64,000 bases of DNA, taken from Desulfuromonadaceae bacterium (GTDB lineage: Bacteria; Desulfobacterota; Desulfuromonadia; Geobacterales; Pseudopelobacteraceae). This document shows, in pieces, positions 8,203 to 16,924 of the stretch (its first letter is position 1; the number at the start of each line of letters is the position of its first letter). Position numbers and translations under genes: made by a program. The DNA lies in the NCBI GenBank assembly GCA_028683855.1, contig JAQUHA010000016.1:1-64000 (forward strand). The letters run 5' to 3'. Below the pieces are notes generated by a model that saw only the letters and a program-made list of their open reading frames with translations, was not told where the DNA came from and searched no databases.

Positions 8203-9437
8203 CCGCTACTGACCGCAAGCCGCTCGACGGACGAAGCTGTTATGTCCCATGGATGGGGGGTGGCTCAACGCTGTTGTTCTGTTCAGCACTGCGCGGCGCC
8301 GGAATAGACGCCAAGCCGGTACCTGAAAGTGATCAGTGCACTCTGGAGTTGGCAAGCCGCCACGTTTCAGAACAGTGCTATCCGCAGAAAGTAACCCTCG
8401 GCAACTTTCTTAAGGTCGTGACAGCCTCCAACTTCAAATCAGAGGACACAGCATTCTTCATGCCTACTGCCAGCGGCCCTTGCCGTTTCGGTCAGTATGC
8501 CGCCTTTACCCGTCAGGTTCTCAAGCAGTACGGAGCGGGTGATGTGCAGTTGTTGTCACCACTGTTTGATGACGGATACGCTGCTTTAGGAGATAACGGC
8601 ACTCAAGCTATGCACTACGGTTGGTGGGGGTTGGCGGCGGCGGATGTTCTGCGGAGGGTGCTACTGCGGCTACGACCCTATGAGCTGGAAACGGGAACAA
8701 CTGACAGGGTCTATGAAGAGACGCTTACGAAGTTAGCAGAAATCCTTTCTGATCAGCACACTAGCCAACGGCAGAAGTTCCGCAGGCTCTGCCGTCAGCT
8801 TGCCGAAAGTGCCGCCTCATTTAGTTCCATACCGCTGGATACGGCTGCCGCCAGACCGATAATCGGCATCGTCGGCGAAATCTTCTGTCGCCTGGATGAC
8901 TTCAGTAACGACAACGTGGTGCAGCGTATCGAGACTCATGGCGGCGAAGTGTGGCTGGCTGGATTGTGTGAATGGGTTCACTACGCCAATCACTGGGAGC
9001 AGGTTGAACTCCAGGCGGCAGGCGACTGGTCACTGCGGCGACTGCGTTCCTGGCTGTCAGCACGTATTCAGCACCGTGATGAAGAGCAGATTGCCGCTCC
9101 GTTTGCCGCCATGCTGGCCGACCGGCAGGAACCGCAGCATGTCGCCGACCTGCTTAAACTGGCTCACCCCTACCTACCTGCTGCCGCAGGCCTCGGCGAA
9201 ATGACCCTCAGCCTGGGGCGCGCCGCCTGGCTGCAGCAGCATGGTGCCGCCGGCGTGCTTGACATCAGCCCCTTCACCTGCATGAACGCTATTGTCAGCG
9301 AAGCCATCTATCCTAATCTTAGCCGCACTTATGGAGGCATACCTATTCGCAACCTCTATTTTGACGGGACATATGCCGCCACAGACCAACAGTTGGAACT
9401 GTTCATGGAGCTTGCCAGTAGACGACAAAAACGATAG
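8199..9437 (+). CDS. HgdB-like acyl-CoA dehydratase activase-related protein
   Basis: This 412-residue protein starts at TTG 8199, whose bases overlap the upstream TGA (TTGA), with AAGGGG about 9 bases before it. The N-terminal half has the family's conserved cysteines, including SEQCYPQKVTLGN and TASGPCRFGQY, resembling the iron-sulfur ligands of 2-hydroxyglutaryl-CoA dehydratase subunits. The C-terminal part has GLGEMTLSLGRA and ISPFTCMNAIVSEA. In some clostridia the activase and this part are a single longer protein; here they are two coupled genes. It probably accepts electrons from the activase, for an unknown acyl-CoA or other substrate. Confidence 0.8.
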   Translation: MTATDRKPLDGRSCYVPWMGGGSTLLFCSALRGAGIDAKPVPESDQCTLELASRHVSEQCYPQKVTLGNFLKVVTASNFKSEDTAFFMPTASGPCRFGQYAAFTRQVLKQYGAGDVQLLSPLFDDGYAALGDNGTQAMHYGWWGLAAADVLRRVLLRLRPYELETGTTDRVYEETLTKLAEILSDQHTSQRQKFRRLCRQLAESAASFSSIPLDTAAARPIIGIVGEIFCRLDDFSNDNVVQRIETHGGEVWLAGLCEWVHYANHWEQVELQAAGDWSLRRLRSWLSARIQHRDEEQIAAPFAAMLADRQEPQHVADLLKLAHPYLPAAAGLGEMTLSLGRAAWLQQHGAAGVLDISPFTCMNAIVSEAIYPNLSRTYGGIPIRNLYFDGTYAATDQQLELFMELASRRQKR

Positions 9438-9468
9438 TAAATTCTTTTTTAACAAGAGTGTTTTTATC

Positions 9469-9497
9469 TTGAACTTGACTGTTATATTTTTTATAAT
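9469..9497 (+). promoter_or_regulatory. sigma-70 promoter for the OmpA-family gene
   Basis: TTGAAC (9469-9474) and TATAAT (9492-9497) are separated by 17 bases. The predicted start of transcription is about 65 bases before the chosen ATG at 9572. Confidence 0.65.
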
Positions 9498-9571
9498 GCC
9501 GTTACATTTTATTTCCTGCATAAAGGGGCAACGTCGCCTTGAAACTATCTGCACTCAAGAAAGGACATACC

Positions 9572-10450
9572 ATGCTGAAGAATATCATTGCCGTGTCAAT
9601 CGTTTTACTGCTGTTGGCATCATCTGCTTTTGCCTCAGAACGCGATAAACCGGGGTGCGAAAAGAATCCGCTGTTTTCAAAATTTCCCGGTGAATATGTT
9701 GACGGCTGCGAGTATGTACCGTTTGCCGAGCTTGGGCTGTGGCGCTGGGTTACCCCGGGCGACCCCAAAAAGGGTTCCGATCCGTTCAAGGTGGAGGGTG
9801 AATACTGGTATTTTCACTGCGGCATCGACAAGAGTGTGACCGGAAAACCGGCGGGGAAACTGCAGGTGCAGCGTAATTATGAAAATGCGGTCCGTCAGGC
9901 GGGCGGCACGATATTGAGCATTAATGAGGGGGGAGGCCATGTGACCTACCGCGTCCCCCGTGATGATGGTGATTTCTATGGCCAGTCCGGTTGCGGCGGC
10001 GGCACCAGTACCGTTTGTAATTCAATCCTCCATAAGATCGTCAAGATCGCCCCGGTTGTGCAAACCGTTGTGGTCACGGCAGAGCAGATCGCAGCGGGGA
10101 TGGCGGACAACGGTAAGGTGGTGTTTTACGGCATTTACTTTGATAGCGGCAAATCTGTCGTCAAGAGCGAATCGGCGCCGACCCTGGCGGAAATTGCCGC
10201 CTGGCTGAAGAAGAACAGTGCCAAAAAAGTATTTATCGTCGGCCACACTGATATGCAGGGGAGCAAGGAACAGAATATCGCCCTTGCCAAAGCACGGGGG
10301 GCGGCAGTGGTGGATGAACTGGTCAGTAAATACAGCATCGCCCGCAATCGTCTGACCCCGGAAGGTGTCGGCCCGCTGGCGCCGGTGGCAACCAACAGCA
10401 ATGACGCTGGTCGTGGCAAAAACCGTCGCGTGGAGATGGTGTTGCAGTAA
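9572..10450 (+). CDS. OmpA-family outer-membrane/peptidoglycan-binding protein
   Basis: The ATG at 9572 is chosen over an upstream TTG (9539) because it has AAAGGA seven bases before it and opens directly on a signal peptide (MLKNIIAVSIVLLLLASSAFA). The mature region has an unassigned segment with several cysteines, then a C-terminal OmpA domain from about residue 185. Visible OmpA features are YGIYFDSGKSVVKSES, IVGHTDMQGSKEQN and GRGKNRRVEMVLQ, the last containing the conserved NRRVE peptidoglycan-binding motif. The family anchors the outer membrane to the cell wall from the periplasm. It is the first of three exported proteins in a row. Confidence 0.88.
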   Translation: MLKNIIAVSIVLLLLASSAFASERDKPGCEKNPLFSKFPGEYVDGCEYVPFAELGLWRWVTPGDPKKGSDPFKVEGEYWYFHCGIDKSVTGKPAGKLQVQRNYENAVRQAGGTILSINEGGGHVTYRVPRDDGDFYGQSGCGGGTSTVCNSILHKIVKIAPVVQTVVVTAEQIAAGMADNGKVVFYGIYFDSGKSVVKSESAPTLAEIAAWLKKNSAKKVFIVGHTDMQGSKEQNIALAKARGAAVVDELVSKYSIARNRLTPEGVGPLAPVATNSNDAGRGKNRRVEMVLQ

Positions 10451-10478
10451 CTACTAGAAATCGCCGGAGGTGAGCGTC

Positions 10479-12143
10479 ATGTGGAAGAAAATGATACGGA
10501 ATATGGAGTGGTTGCTGATTGTGGCGCTGCTGGCTGGGGCGGTGGTGGCGGTGGGGTGTGATGGGGGCGCCTATAATATTTATGTTGCGAATGCGGGACC
10601 TGATAGAGTTGTTGAAATTGGAACGCAATGCACCTTGACCGGCACATTAACTCTCGATGGGGAACCGTCAAAAGAGGCGGTATGGAGATATTTCAGTGTC
10701 CATTCGTCAGGACCTGAACCAATATATACTAGAGGTGCTTATGATTCTTCGACTAACACAATTTCATTGTCAGTTTCATCAGCGGTTCCTGGCAGATATG
10801 TTTTCCTCTTTGGCGTACCAGATGAGGTCTTTACCGGTCAGCCGTCGGACTTTGCCACGGTATACGTTATCCCACAAAATTACTCAATTAATGCTGGTGA
10901 GGATCGAACAATAAACATTGGAGAAACTGTTTTGCTTACCGGAACTGGTAATCTTTATGGAATGGAGGACCGTTGGTACCAAGGCGCCATTGGAGAAACC
11001 CAGCTGATTGGCACTAAAAATCAAGATTTAAATGAGTATACTTACAGTTTTACCCCAAATGCTCCAGGGAGTTATACTTTTACTTATGCGCTTACAGCTG
11101 GTGATTACGTAATTACGGATACCGTTACTATTACAGTAAATTCGAATGCCGGATCCAGCAATACCGCCCCCGTCGCTGATGCCGGAACAGCCCCGTCGAA
11201 TATTTCAATTGACACCCAGGTGCTGCTAAGCGGCTCCGGTTCAGATGCCGACAACGATCCGTTTACCTATAAGTGGACTCTTGCTAATCCGCCCGCCAGC
11301 AAACGTTCCACACCACCGACGTTATTCGGTGCCGACACCCCTGCACCGTATTTCACCCCTGTTGAGGACGGTGATTACATCGCTACCCTGATTGTTAATG
11401 ACGGCACAGTGGACAGCGCGCCGAGTACGGTTACTATCACGGTCCCGCCGGCTTCTTCGAATTACGTCACTGATTTGCAGAACGCATTGGCTAACAACGC
11501 CTTCCTCGTTTTTTTTAACAACGACTTCCTTGAGACTATTGAGTTTGGCCAGGTGGGTGGGAATATGACCTTCACCTATATGATGCCAAGCTGGTACCCC
11601 TCATACAATGGTAACACGAGCATTCAGAGAACCGGTACCTGGACTGTGGCGGATGCCGGAGGGTTCGCTCAGGCAACGGAGAACGCCGGGCCACGTACGC
11701 TCAACACAGACGCCCCTGTAAATTCTACGAATACCCTGCTCATGACAGGTTATATGTCCTATAACAACACCAGTTCTGTGGATATCGCTACATGGATTAA
11801 AACTGCCGCACTAGCCAACGCGACACTTTACGATCATAAGCTGTCTGCCTCTGTGGATGGCTACACACTCAGTTACCAGTTCAACGCTGACGGCACCGGT
11901 GTACATGTTGAAGATATCTATTCTCACCCGTTCACCTGGGCGATTGATGCCAGTACAAGAAAAGTTGTGGTGACTTTTGCTGGTGGATTTACCGACAGAA
12001 ACGGCGTCGTAAACAGTAAGCACAATCTCTTCATGACGGAGCGACACAAAGCTGATATTGGCAAGCGTGAGTTTGGTGTTGTCAGACTCGGTAATAGCGA
12101 CGCTGTTATCGGTGGAATTATGCTGGTGTGGGATTGGCTGTAG
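10479..12143 (+). CDS. putative surface lipoprotein with PKD/Ig-like repeats
   Basis: Start ATG 10479 is preferred over GTG 10470 because the GGAGG lies right against the GTG and about nine bases before the ATG. The N-terminus is a hydrophobic export signal ending in VAVGC, a plausible but imperfect lipobox. Three beta-rich PKD-type segments follow, opening at NAGPDRVVEIGT, NAGEDRTINIGE and VADAGTAPSNISID; the third has the typical SGSGSDADNDPFTYKWTL. The last 200 residues are an unassigned Thr/Asn-rich domain. The protein is probably surface-exposed and adhesive or structural. It lies 28 bases after the OmpA gene and is probably co-transcribed. Confidence 0.7.
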   Translation: MWKKMIRNMEWLLIVALLAGAVVAVGCDGGAYNIYVANAGPDRVVEIGTQCTLTGTLTLDGEPSKEAVWRYFSVHSSGPEPIYTRGAYDSSTNTISLSVSSAVPGRYVFLFGVPDEVFTGQPSDFATVYVIPQNYSINAGEDRTINIGETVLLTGTGNLYGMEDRWYQGAIGETQLIGTKNQDLNEYTYSFTPNAPGSYTFTYALTAGDYVITDTVTITVNSNAGSSNTAPVADAGTAPSNISIDTQVLLSGSGSDADNDPFTYKWTLANPPASKRSTPPTLFGADTPAPYFTPVEDGDYIATLIVNDGTVDSAPSTVTITVPPASSNYVTDLQNALANNAFLVFFNNDFLETIEFGQVGGNMTFTYMMPSWYPSYNGNTSIQRTGTWTVADAGGFAQATENAGPRTLNTDAPVNSTNTLLMTGYMSYNNTSSVDIATWIKTAALANATLYDHKLSASVDGYTLSYQFNADGTGVHVEDIYSHPFTWAIDASTRKVVVTFAGGFTDRNGVVNSKHNLFMTERHKADIGKREFGVVRLGNSDAVIGGIMLVWDWL

Positions 12144-12157
12144 CCCGAAAAGCAGGT

Positions 12158-12249
12158 AACCGCCGATGAACGCCGATACACGCCGAGTAACCAAATGCTT
12201 GAACAGATGGACTGGTTTTATCGGCGTACATCCATTTTTATCGGCGGTT
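12158..12249. repeat. intergenic palindromic repeat (CGCCGAT family)
   Basis: AACCGCCGAT (12158-12167) is the exact reverse complement of ATCGGCGGTT (12240-12249). ACGCCGATA (12170-12178) is the exact reverse complement of TATCGGCGT (12219-12227). The CGCCGAT unit also repeats directly. The nested arms flank about 40 unpaired bases. Similar GCCGATGAACGCCGAT strings recur between genes in many bacterial genomes, so this is likely a dispersed repeat rather than a terminator; no T run follows. Confidence 0.65.
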
Positions 12250-12285
12250 AATTGTCAAGTATAGCTTAAACCGAGGAGTTGATTT

Positions 12286-13077
12286 ATGGCGAGTTATGGA
12301 AAGAGAATAGCAAATTCGGCAATCGTAGGTATGCTGCTGCTGATTGCTTTGCCAGCTGTTGCCGCCACACCAACTGTGGAAGTACTCTCCTTTTCTGCAG
12401 CCAAGCCGCAGAAGGGCAGCCTCGACTTTACCGGTACTCAGCTCAAACTGGCGATTTCAAATGTTGGCGCGGTCATGAAAATCGACCCGGAGACAACGAA
12501 GCTACTCTCCTTCACGGATAACAAGGGGTCCGATCTGCTGGCGGCGGGGGTGAAGTGGCGCGAGCAGCAGAACTATTTCACCTCCCGCGCCGAGAATCGC
12601 TTTGACACGCAAAACAGCAGTATCGACGGCAACACCCTGACCATCCCGGTGGCGGTGACAGCGCCACCTTCTCCCGGTGCCACCACCGTCACCGTCAAGG
12701 GCACCATCGGCCTGTTCACCTATCCGGCTGAAGGTGCTGAAAAACGTGAGACCGGTGCTGTGCCCTGTGCGGATCTCTTTTCAAAACCGCTGCCGCTGGG
12801 TGAATACATTCTTACCCTCACCCCGTTCGGCAACGGTGAAGTTGATGGTGTGTTGTACACTTATGCGAACTTTGCCAGTGATGCGGTTATCCACCGCCTG
12901 ACACTAATGGATGAAAAGAATCGTGAGCTACTGGTTATTCAGGCGCCGAACCCGAACGAGAATCTGGTGATTGAAAGTCGACTGCTGCCGAAGATCAAGG
13001 CTGTCAGCATCCAGTATGGGGCTCCGGCAAAGGTGACTGTTCCGATTGAGGTTACTACGGGAATCGGTCTTATTTAG
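12286..13077 (+). CDS. exported protein of unknown function
   Basis: The 263-residue protein starts at ATG 12286 with GAGGAG seven bases upstream. Residues 1-27 form a signal peptide ending near ALPAVAA. The rest is soluble, with alternating hydrophobic strands and repeated phrases such as TLTIPVAVTAPP and PLPLGEYILTLTPF, suggesting a beta-sandwich. No family is recognised. It follows the PKD lipoprotein after the palindromic repeat and is closed by a strong terminator, so it may be the last gene of the exported-protein group. Confidence 0.6.
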   Translation: MASYGKRIANSAIVGMLLLIALPAVAATPTVEVLSFSAAKPQKGSLDFTGTQLKLAISNVGAVMKIDPETTKLLSFTDNKGSDLLAAGVKWREQQNYFTSRAENRFDTQNSSIDGNTLTIPVAVTAPPSPGATTVTVKGTIGLFTYPAEGAEKRETGAVPCADLFSKPLPLGEYILTLTPFGNGEVDGVLYTYANFASDAVIHRLTLMDEKNRELLVIQAPNPNENLVIESRLLPKIKAVSIQYGAPAKVTVPIEVTTGIGLI

Positions 13078-13091
13078 ACTCACATAAAAAA

Positions 13092-13121
13092 ACGCCCCGG
13101 CAGTCTCAGACACCGGGGCGT
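13092..13121. terminator. bidirectional rho-independent terminator
   Basis: ACGCCCCGG (13092-13100) pairs perfectly with CCGGGGCGT (13113-13121). An A run before it and a short T run after it let it serve both converging units: the exported protein on the plus strand and pyruvate carboxylase on the minus strand. Confidence 0.85.
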
Positions 13122-13146
13122 TTCGGCATGAATCGAATTCTGAAGA

Positions 13147-16100
13147 TTACTCGATCTCTATAACAAGATCTTCCTTCTCAACCTTATCACCCTCTTTAAA
13201 CTTGACATCAATAACCTTCCCATCGACCTTGGCCTTGATATTTGTCTCCATTTTCATCGCTTCGGTAACCATCAGGACGTCACCGGCCTTGATAGAATCG
13301 CCGGGCTTGACGTTGATCTTTAATACTTTCCCCGGCATCGGAGCGCCGATATGGGCAGGATTGCCTTTATCAGCTTTTTCCCTGACAGCTTCATCACTCT
13401 GTACAGACTGATCCCTGATAACAACTGAACGATTGTTGCCATTCAGCTCGAAATAGACCGTCCTTGTTCCGTCTCCCTGCACCCTTCCGATGGCATTAAG
13501 CTTAATTATCAGTGTCTTGCCCTGCTCGATATCAAGAGATGTCTCCTGACCCGGCTCCAGTCCGTAGAAGAATATCGGTGTCGGAATCACGGAAATATCG
13601 GAGAATTCTTGACGATGACGGTCGAACTCCGGATACACATTCGGGTACAGGATTGCCGAAACAAGAGCGCGATCATCTACCCGATGACCAAGCTTTTCTT
13701 CAAGCTTGAGCTTCTCCTCGTCGAAATCTACCGGTTCAAGCAGCTCACCGGGGCGGCAGGTTATCGGCTGCTCACCTTTCAGAATAATCTTCTGAAGCTC
13801 TTTCGGCCATCCCTGATAAGGCTGGCCCAGCATCCCTTTGAACATCCCTACGACTGATTCCGGGAATGCCAGATCTTCCTTCGAATTAAATACATCTTCA
13901 GGTTCGAGGTTGTTCTTGACCAGGAACATCGCCATATCACCAACAACTTTGGACGAAGGTGTTACTTTCACAATATCACCAAACATCATGTTTACCTTGT
14001 GATACATCTCCTTGCAGTCATCCCAGCGCTCTATCAGACCAAGCCCTGCGACCTGCGGTTTGTAGTTGGAGTATTGCCCCCCCGGAATTTCGTGGTGATA
14101 AACTTCGGCAGTTCCGCTCTTGAGACCGGATTCGAACGGTGCGTAGTAATCACGCACAGTCTCCCAGTAGTTGGCCAGTTTCTGAAGTCCTTTAGCGTTA
14201 ACCATCGGATCACGCTCACTCCCTTCGAGAGATGCCACAAGAGCATTGAGGTTTGGCTGGGCTGTCAGGCCGGAGAGGGATGAAAGCGCTGCGTCAACGA
14301 TATCAACTCCAGCTTCGCTTGCCTTGAGAAGCATTGCACTTCCGTTTGAGGAGGTGTCGTGGGTGTGCAGATGCACCGGAATTCCGATATTTTCTTTCAG
14401 AGCCTTGACGAGTTTATAGGCGGCAAGTGGCTTGAGGAGACCTGCCATATCCTTGATGGCAAGAATATGAGCGCCCATGTTCTCAAGTTCTTTCGCCATA
14501 TTTACGTAATACTCCAGCGGATATTTGTCACGTTTCGGATCGGTGATATCGCCGGTGTAGCAGATAGAGGCTTCGCAAATTTTCCCTGATTTCCGTACCG
14601 CATCCATGGCAACCTTCATACCTGTTGTCCAGTTGAGAGAGTCAAAAATGCGGAAGATATCGACGCCGGAATCGGCGGCCTCTTCAACAAATTTCTGCAC
14701 GACATTGTCCGGATAGTTTGTATAACCAACCGCGTTTGAACCGCGCAAAAGCATCTGGAAGAGAATATTCGGCACCAGCTCGGAGAGCTTGTGCAGGCGC
14801 TGCCATGGATCTTCCCTCAGGAAACGCATCGATACGTCAAACGTAGCTCCACCCCAACACTCAAGCGAGAAGAGGTCGGCGCCCAGATATGAAGTAGGCT
14901 CGGCAATTTTGAGGATGTCATAGCTTCGAACTCGGGTAGCAAGATTTGACTGATGCGCATCACGCATGGTGGTATCGGTGATGAGCAGTTTCTTCTGCTC
15001 CAGAATCCATTTGGATAGCCCTTCCGCTCCCAACTGCATGAACATATCCTTGCTGCCAAGCGGACGAGGCTTGGTAACATCAACGAATGGAACACGGGCC
15101 TCAATCAGTTCGGATGATTTCAGTGGTTTGGCGACACCCGGAGAGCCATTGACTATAACCTCTCCCAGGAAGTTGAGAACCTTGCTAGCGCGATCCTGTT
15201 TTTCACGGAAGTGAAGCAGCTCAGGATGCTTTTCTATGAATGATGTATCACACTGCCCCCTCTGAAATACGGGGTGAGTAATTACGTTCTCCAGGAAACC
15301 TATATTGGTTTTGACGCCACGTACGCGGAATTCCTGCAGTGCCCGATACATGATGTTGGAGGCATCCTTGAAGGTGAGTCCCCATGAACTGACCTTTACC
15401 AGCAGTGAGTCGTAGTGCGGAGTAATTTTTGATCCGGTGAATGCATTTCCGGCGTCAAGGCGGATACCGCAGCCGGCGGCAGAACGGTAGGTGGTCAGCG
15501 TGCCGAAATCAGGTGCAAAATTGTTGGCGGGATCTTCTGTTGTAATCCGGCACTGAATTGCGTAACCACGCATATCGATTGAACTTTGTGAAGGGATATT
15601 GATCTCAGGATCGGATAGCTTGTGACCGCAGGCAACAAGAATCTGGTTCTGCACAAGATTGCGCCCCGTAATCATTTCGGTAACGGTATGCTCAACCTGT
15701 ATGCGTGGATTCATCTCTATGAAGTAATGTTTCCCTTCGTTGTCCACGAGAAACTCGATTGTACCGGCATTCTGATATTTCACATGTCCGGCAATTTTAA
15801 GTGCGGCAGTACAGAGTTCCTGTCTCTGCGCCTGGGTCAGTGAGAGAGACGGGGCAAACTCTACAACTTTCTGATGACGGCGCTGTACGGAACAGTCGCG
15901 ATCGAAGAAGTGAACCAGATTACCGTAATTATCACCCAGAACCTGTACTTCTATATGCTTGGGATGCGCCAGATAGCGCTCCAGAAAAACTTCGGCATTA
16001 CCGAAAGATGCCTTTGCCTCGCTACCTGCTGCCACCAATCCTTCAATAAGCTCTTTTTTATTATTGGCGACACGCATACCACGACCGCCGCCACCCGCAG

Positions 16101-16593
16101 AGGCTTTGATAATTATCGGATAACCATGCTCTTTTGCAAAAATAAGGGCATCCTCTTCTTTCTCGATCGGATTCTCGGTTCCGGGAACTACATTTACTCC
16201 GGCAGCAATCGCCGCCTTGCGCCCTGAGACCTTATCACCCAGCGCACGCATCATTTCGGATGTCGGGCCGATAAAAGTAATTCCGTTGACTCTGCACTCC
16301 TCGGCAAATTCAGCGTTTTCTGCCAGAAATCCATAACCGGGGTGAATCGCATCGACATCAGCCTTGATCGCCAGAGCGATAATTTCGTCAATTCCGAGAT
16401 ATGCATCAATCGGCGACTTCCCCTTCCCCACGAGATAAGCCTCATCTGCCTTGTATCGATGGAGGGAAAGTTTGTCCTCTTCTGAATAGAGCGCTACAGT
16501 TCCGATACCCAGCTCTGTGCAGGCACGAAAAATACGAATTGCAATCTCTCCACGGTTAGCAGCCATGACTTTGCGAAAGCGGTATTTCTCCAT
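13147..16593 (-). CDS. pyc: pyruvate carboxylase
   Basis: This biotin enzyme makes oxaloacetate from pyruvate and bicarbonate with ATP, refilling the TCA cycle. The 1148-residue chain has the full single-polypeptide layout. The N-terminal biotin carboxylase begins with KVMAANRGEIAIRIFRAC and has the ATP-grasp loop KASAGGGGRGMR. A carboxyltransferase TIM barrel begins near TDTTMRDAHQSNLATRVR. The C-terminal biotinyl domain has EAMKMETN with the biotin-accepting Lys1114, 34 residues from the end. The ATG at 16593 is chosen over an upstream TTG at 16626 because AAGGAG lies nine bases before it. In Geobacter-type metabolism this enzyme is central to growth on acetate via pyruvate. Confidence 0.97.
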   Translation of the reverse strand: MEKYRFRKVMAANRGEIAIRIFRACTELGIGTVALYSEEDKLSLHRYKADEAYLVGKGKSPIDAYLGIDEIIALAIKADVDAIHPGYGFLAENAEFAEECRVNGITFIGPTSEMMRALGDKVSGRKAAIAAGVNVVPGTENPIEKEEDALIFAKEHGYPIIIKASAGGGGRGMRVANNKKELIEGLVAAGSEAKASFGNAEVFLERYLAHPKHIEVQVLGDNYGNLVHFFDRDCSVQRRHQKVVEFAPSLSLTQAQRQELCTAALKIAGHVKYQNAGTIEFLVDNEGKHYFIEMNPRIQVEHTVTEMITGRNLVQNQILVACGHKLSDPEINIPSQSSIDMRGYAIQCRITTEDPANNFAPDFGTLTTYRSAAGCGIRLDAGNAFTGSKITPHYDSLLVKVSSWGLTFKDASNIMYRALQEFRVRGVKTNIGFLENVITHPVFQRGQCDTSFIEKHPELLHFREKQDRASKVLNFLGEVIVNGSPGVAKPLKSSELIEARVPFVDVTKPRPLGSKDMFMQLGAEGLSKWILEQKKLLITDTTMRDAHQSNLATRVRSYDILKIAEPTSYLGADLFSLECWGGATFDVSMRFLREDPWQRLHKLSELVPNILFQMLLRGSNAVGYTNYPDNVVQKFVEEAADSGVDIFRIFDSLNWTTGMKVAMDAVRKSGKICEASICYTGDITDPKRDKYPLEYYVNMAKELENMGAHILAIKDMAGLLKPLAAYKLVKALKENIGIPVHLHTHDTSSNGSAMLLKASEAGVDIVDAALSSLSGLTAQPNLNALVASLEGSERDPMVNAKGLQKLANYWETVRDYYAPFESGLKSGTAEVYHHEIPGGQYSNYKPQVAGLGLIERWDDCKEMYHKVNMMFGDIVKVTPSSKVVGDMAMFLVKNNLEPEDVFNSKEDLAFPESVVGMFKGMLGQPYQGWPKELQKIILKGEQPITCRPGELLEPVDFDEEKLKLEEKLGHRVDDRALVSAILYPNVYPEFDRHRQEFSDISVIPTPIFFYGLEPGQETSLDIEQGKTLIIKLNAIGRVQGDGTRTVYFELNGNNRSVVIRDQSVQSDEAVREKADKGNPAHIGAPMPGKVLKINVKPGDSIKAGDVLMVTEAMKMETNIKAKVDGKVIDVKFKEGDKVEKEDLVIEIE

Positions 16594-16924
16594 TTTCTGA
16601 TTCTCCTTGGTAAATTTATTTAGCAAAACTAAAATTATTCAGTTATTTTGAATAGTTATGAATATAACTGTCGGCAATAAAACAGATCGGTTTAGTTTTG
16701 TCAATCACGTTTTTAATAAAAATATTGCTGATGCTTTTATGAAGCCATAACAGCATTACAAAAAACCGGATATGTAACTGTTGGAGACTTTACTGCTTTT
16801 ATTACTCATTTTGCAATTTTCGCAGAGATAATCATGGCAACAACTCTTCTCTTTTTTCAACTTGCCGCAATAAATCAAATATGGTAGTTACAGCAGGCGT
16901 TCTATAGATAAATTGAGGTGATTT
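16594..16924. other. divergent promoter region between pyc and ilvE
   Basis: This 331-base gap lies between two divergent genes. The pyc promoter is clear (16676-16704). For ilvE only weak candidates are visible, such as TTGCCG and TAGTTA 17 bases apart in the last 70 bases before its ATG. The remainder is AT-rich with no gene seen. Confidence 0.6.
16676..16704 (-). promoter_or_regulatory. sigma-70 promoter for pyc
   Basis: On the minus strand a perfect TTGACA (16704-16699) is followed after 17 bases by TTTATT (16681-16676). It would give a leader of about 75 bases before the pyc ATG. Confidence 0.6.

Noticed and set aside
9475-9497. TTGACT as the -35 box of the OmpA promoter
   Set aside because: Only 11 bases from the -10 box; TTGAAC six bases earlier gives 17 and was chosen.
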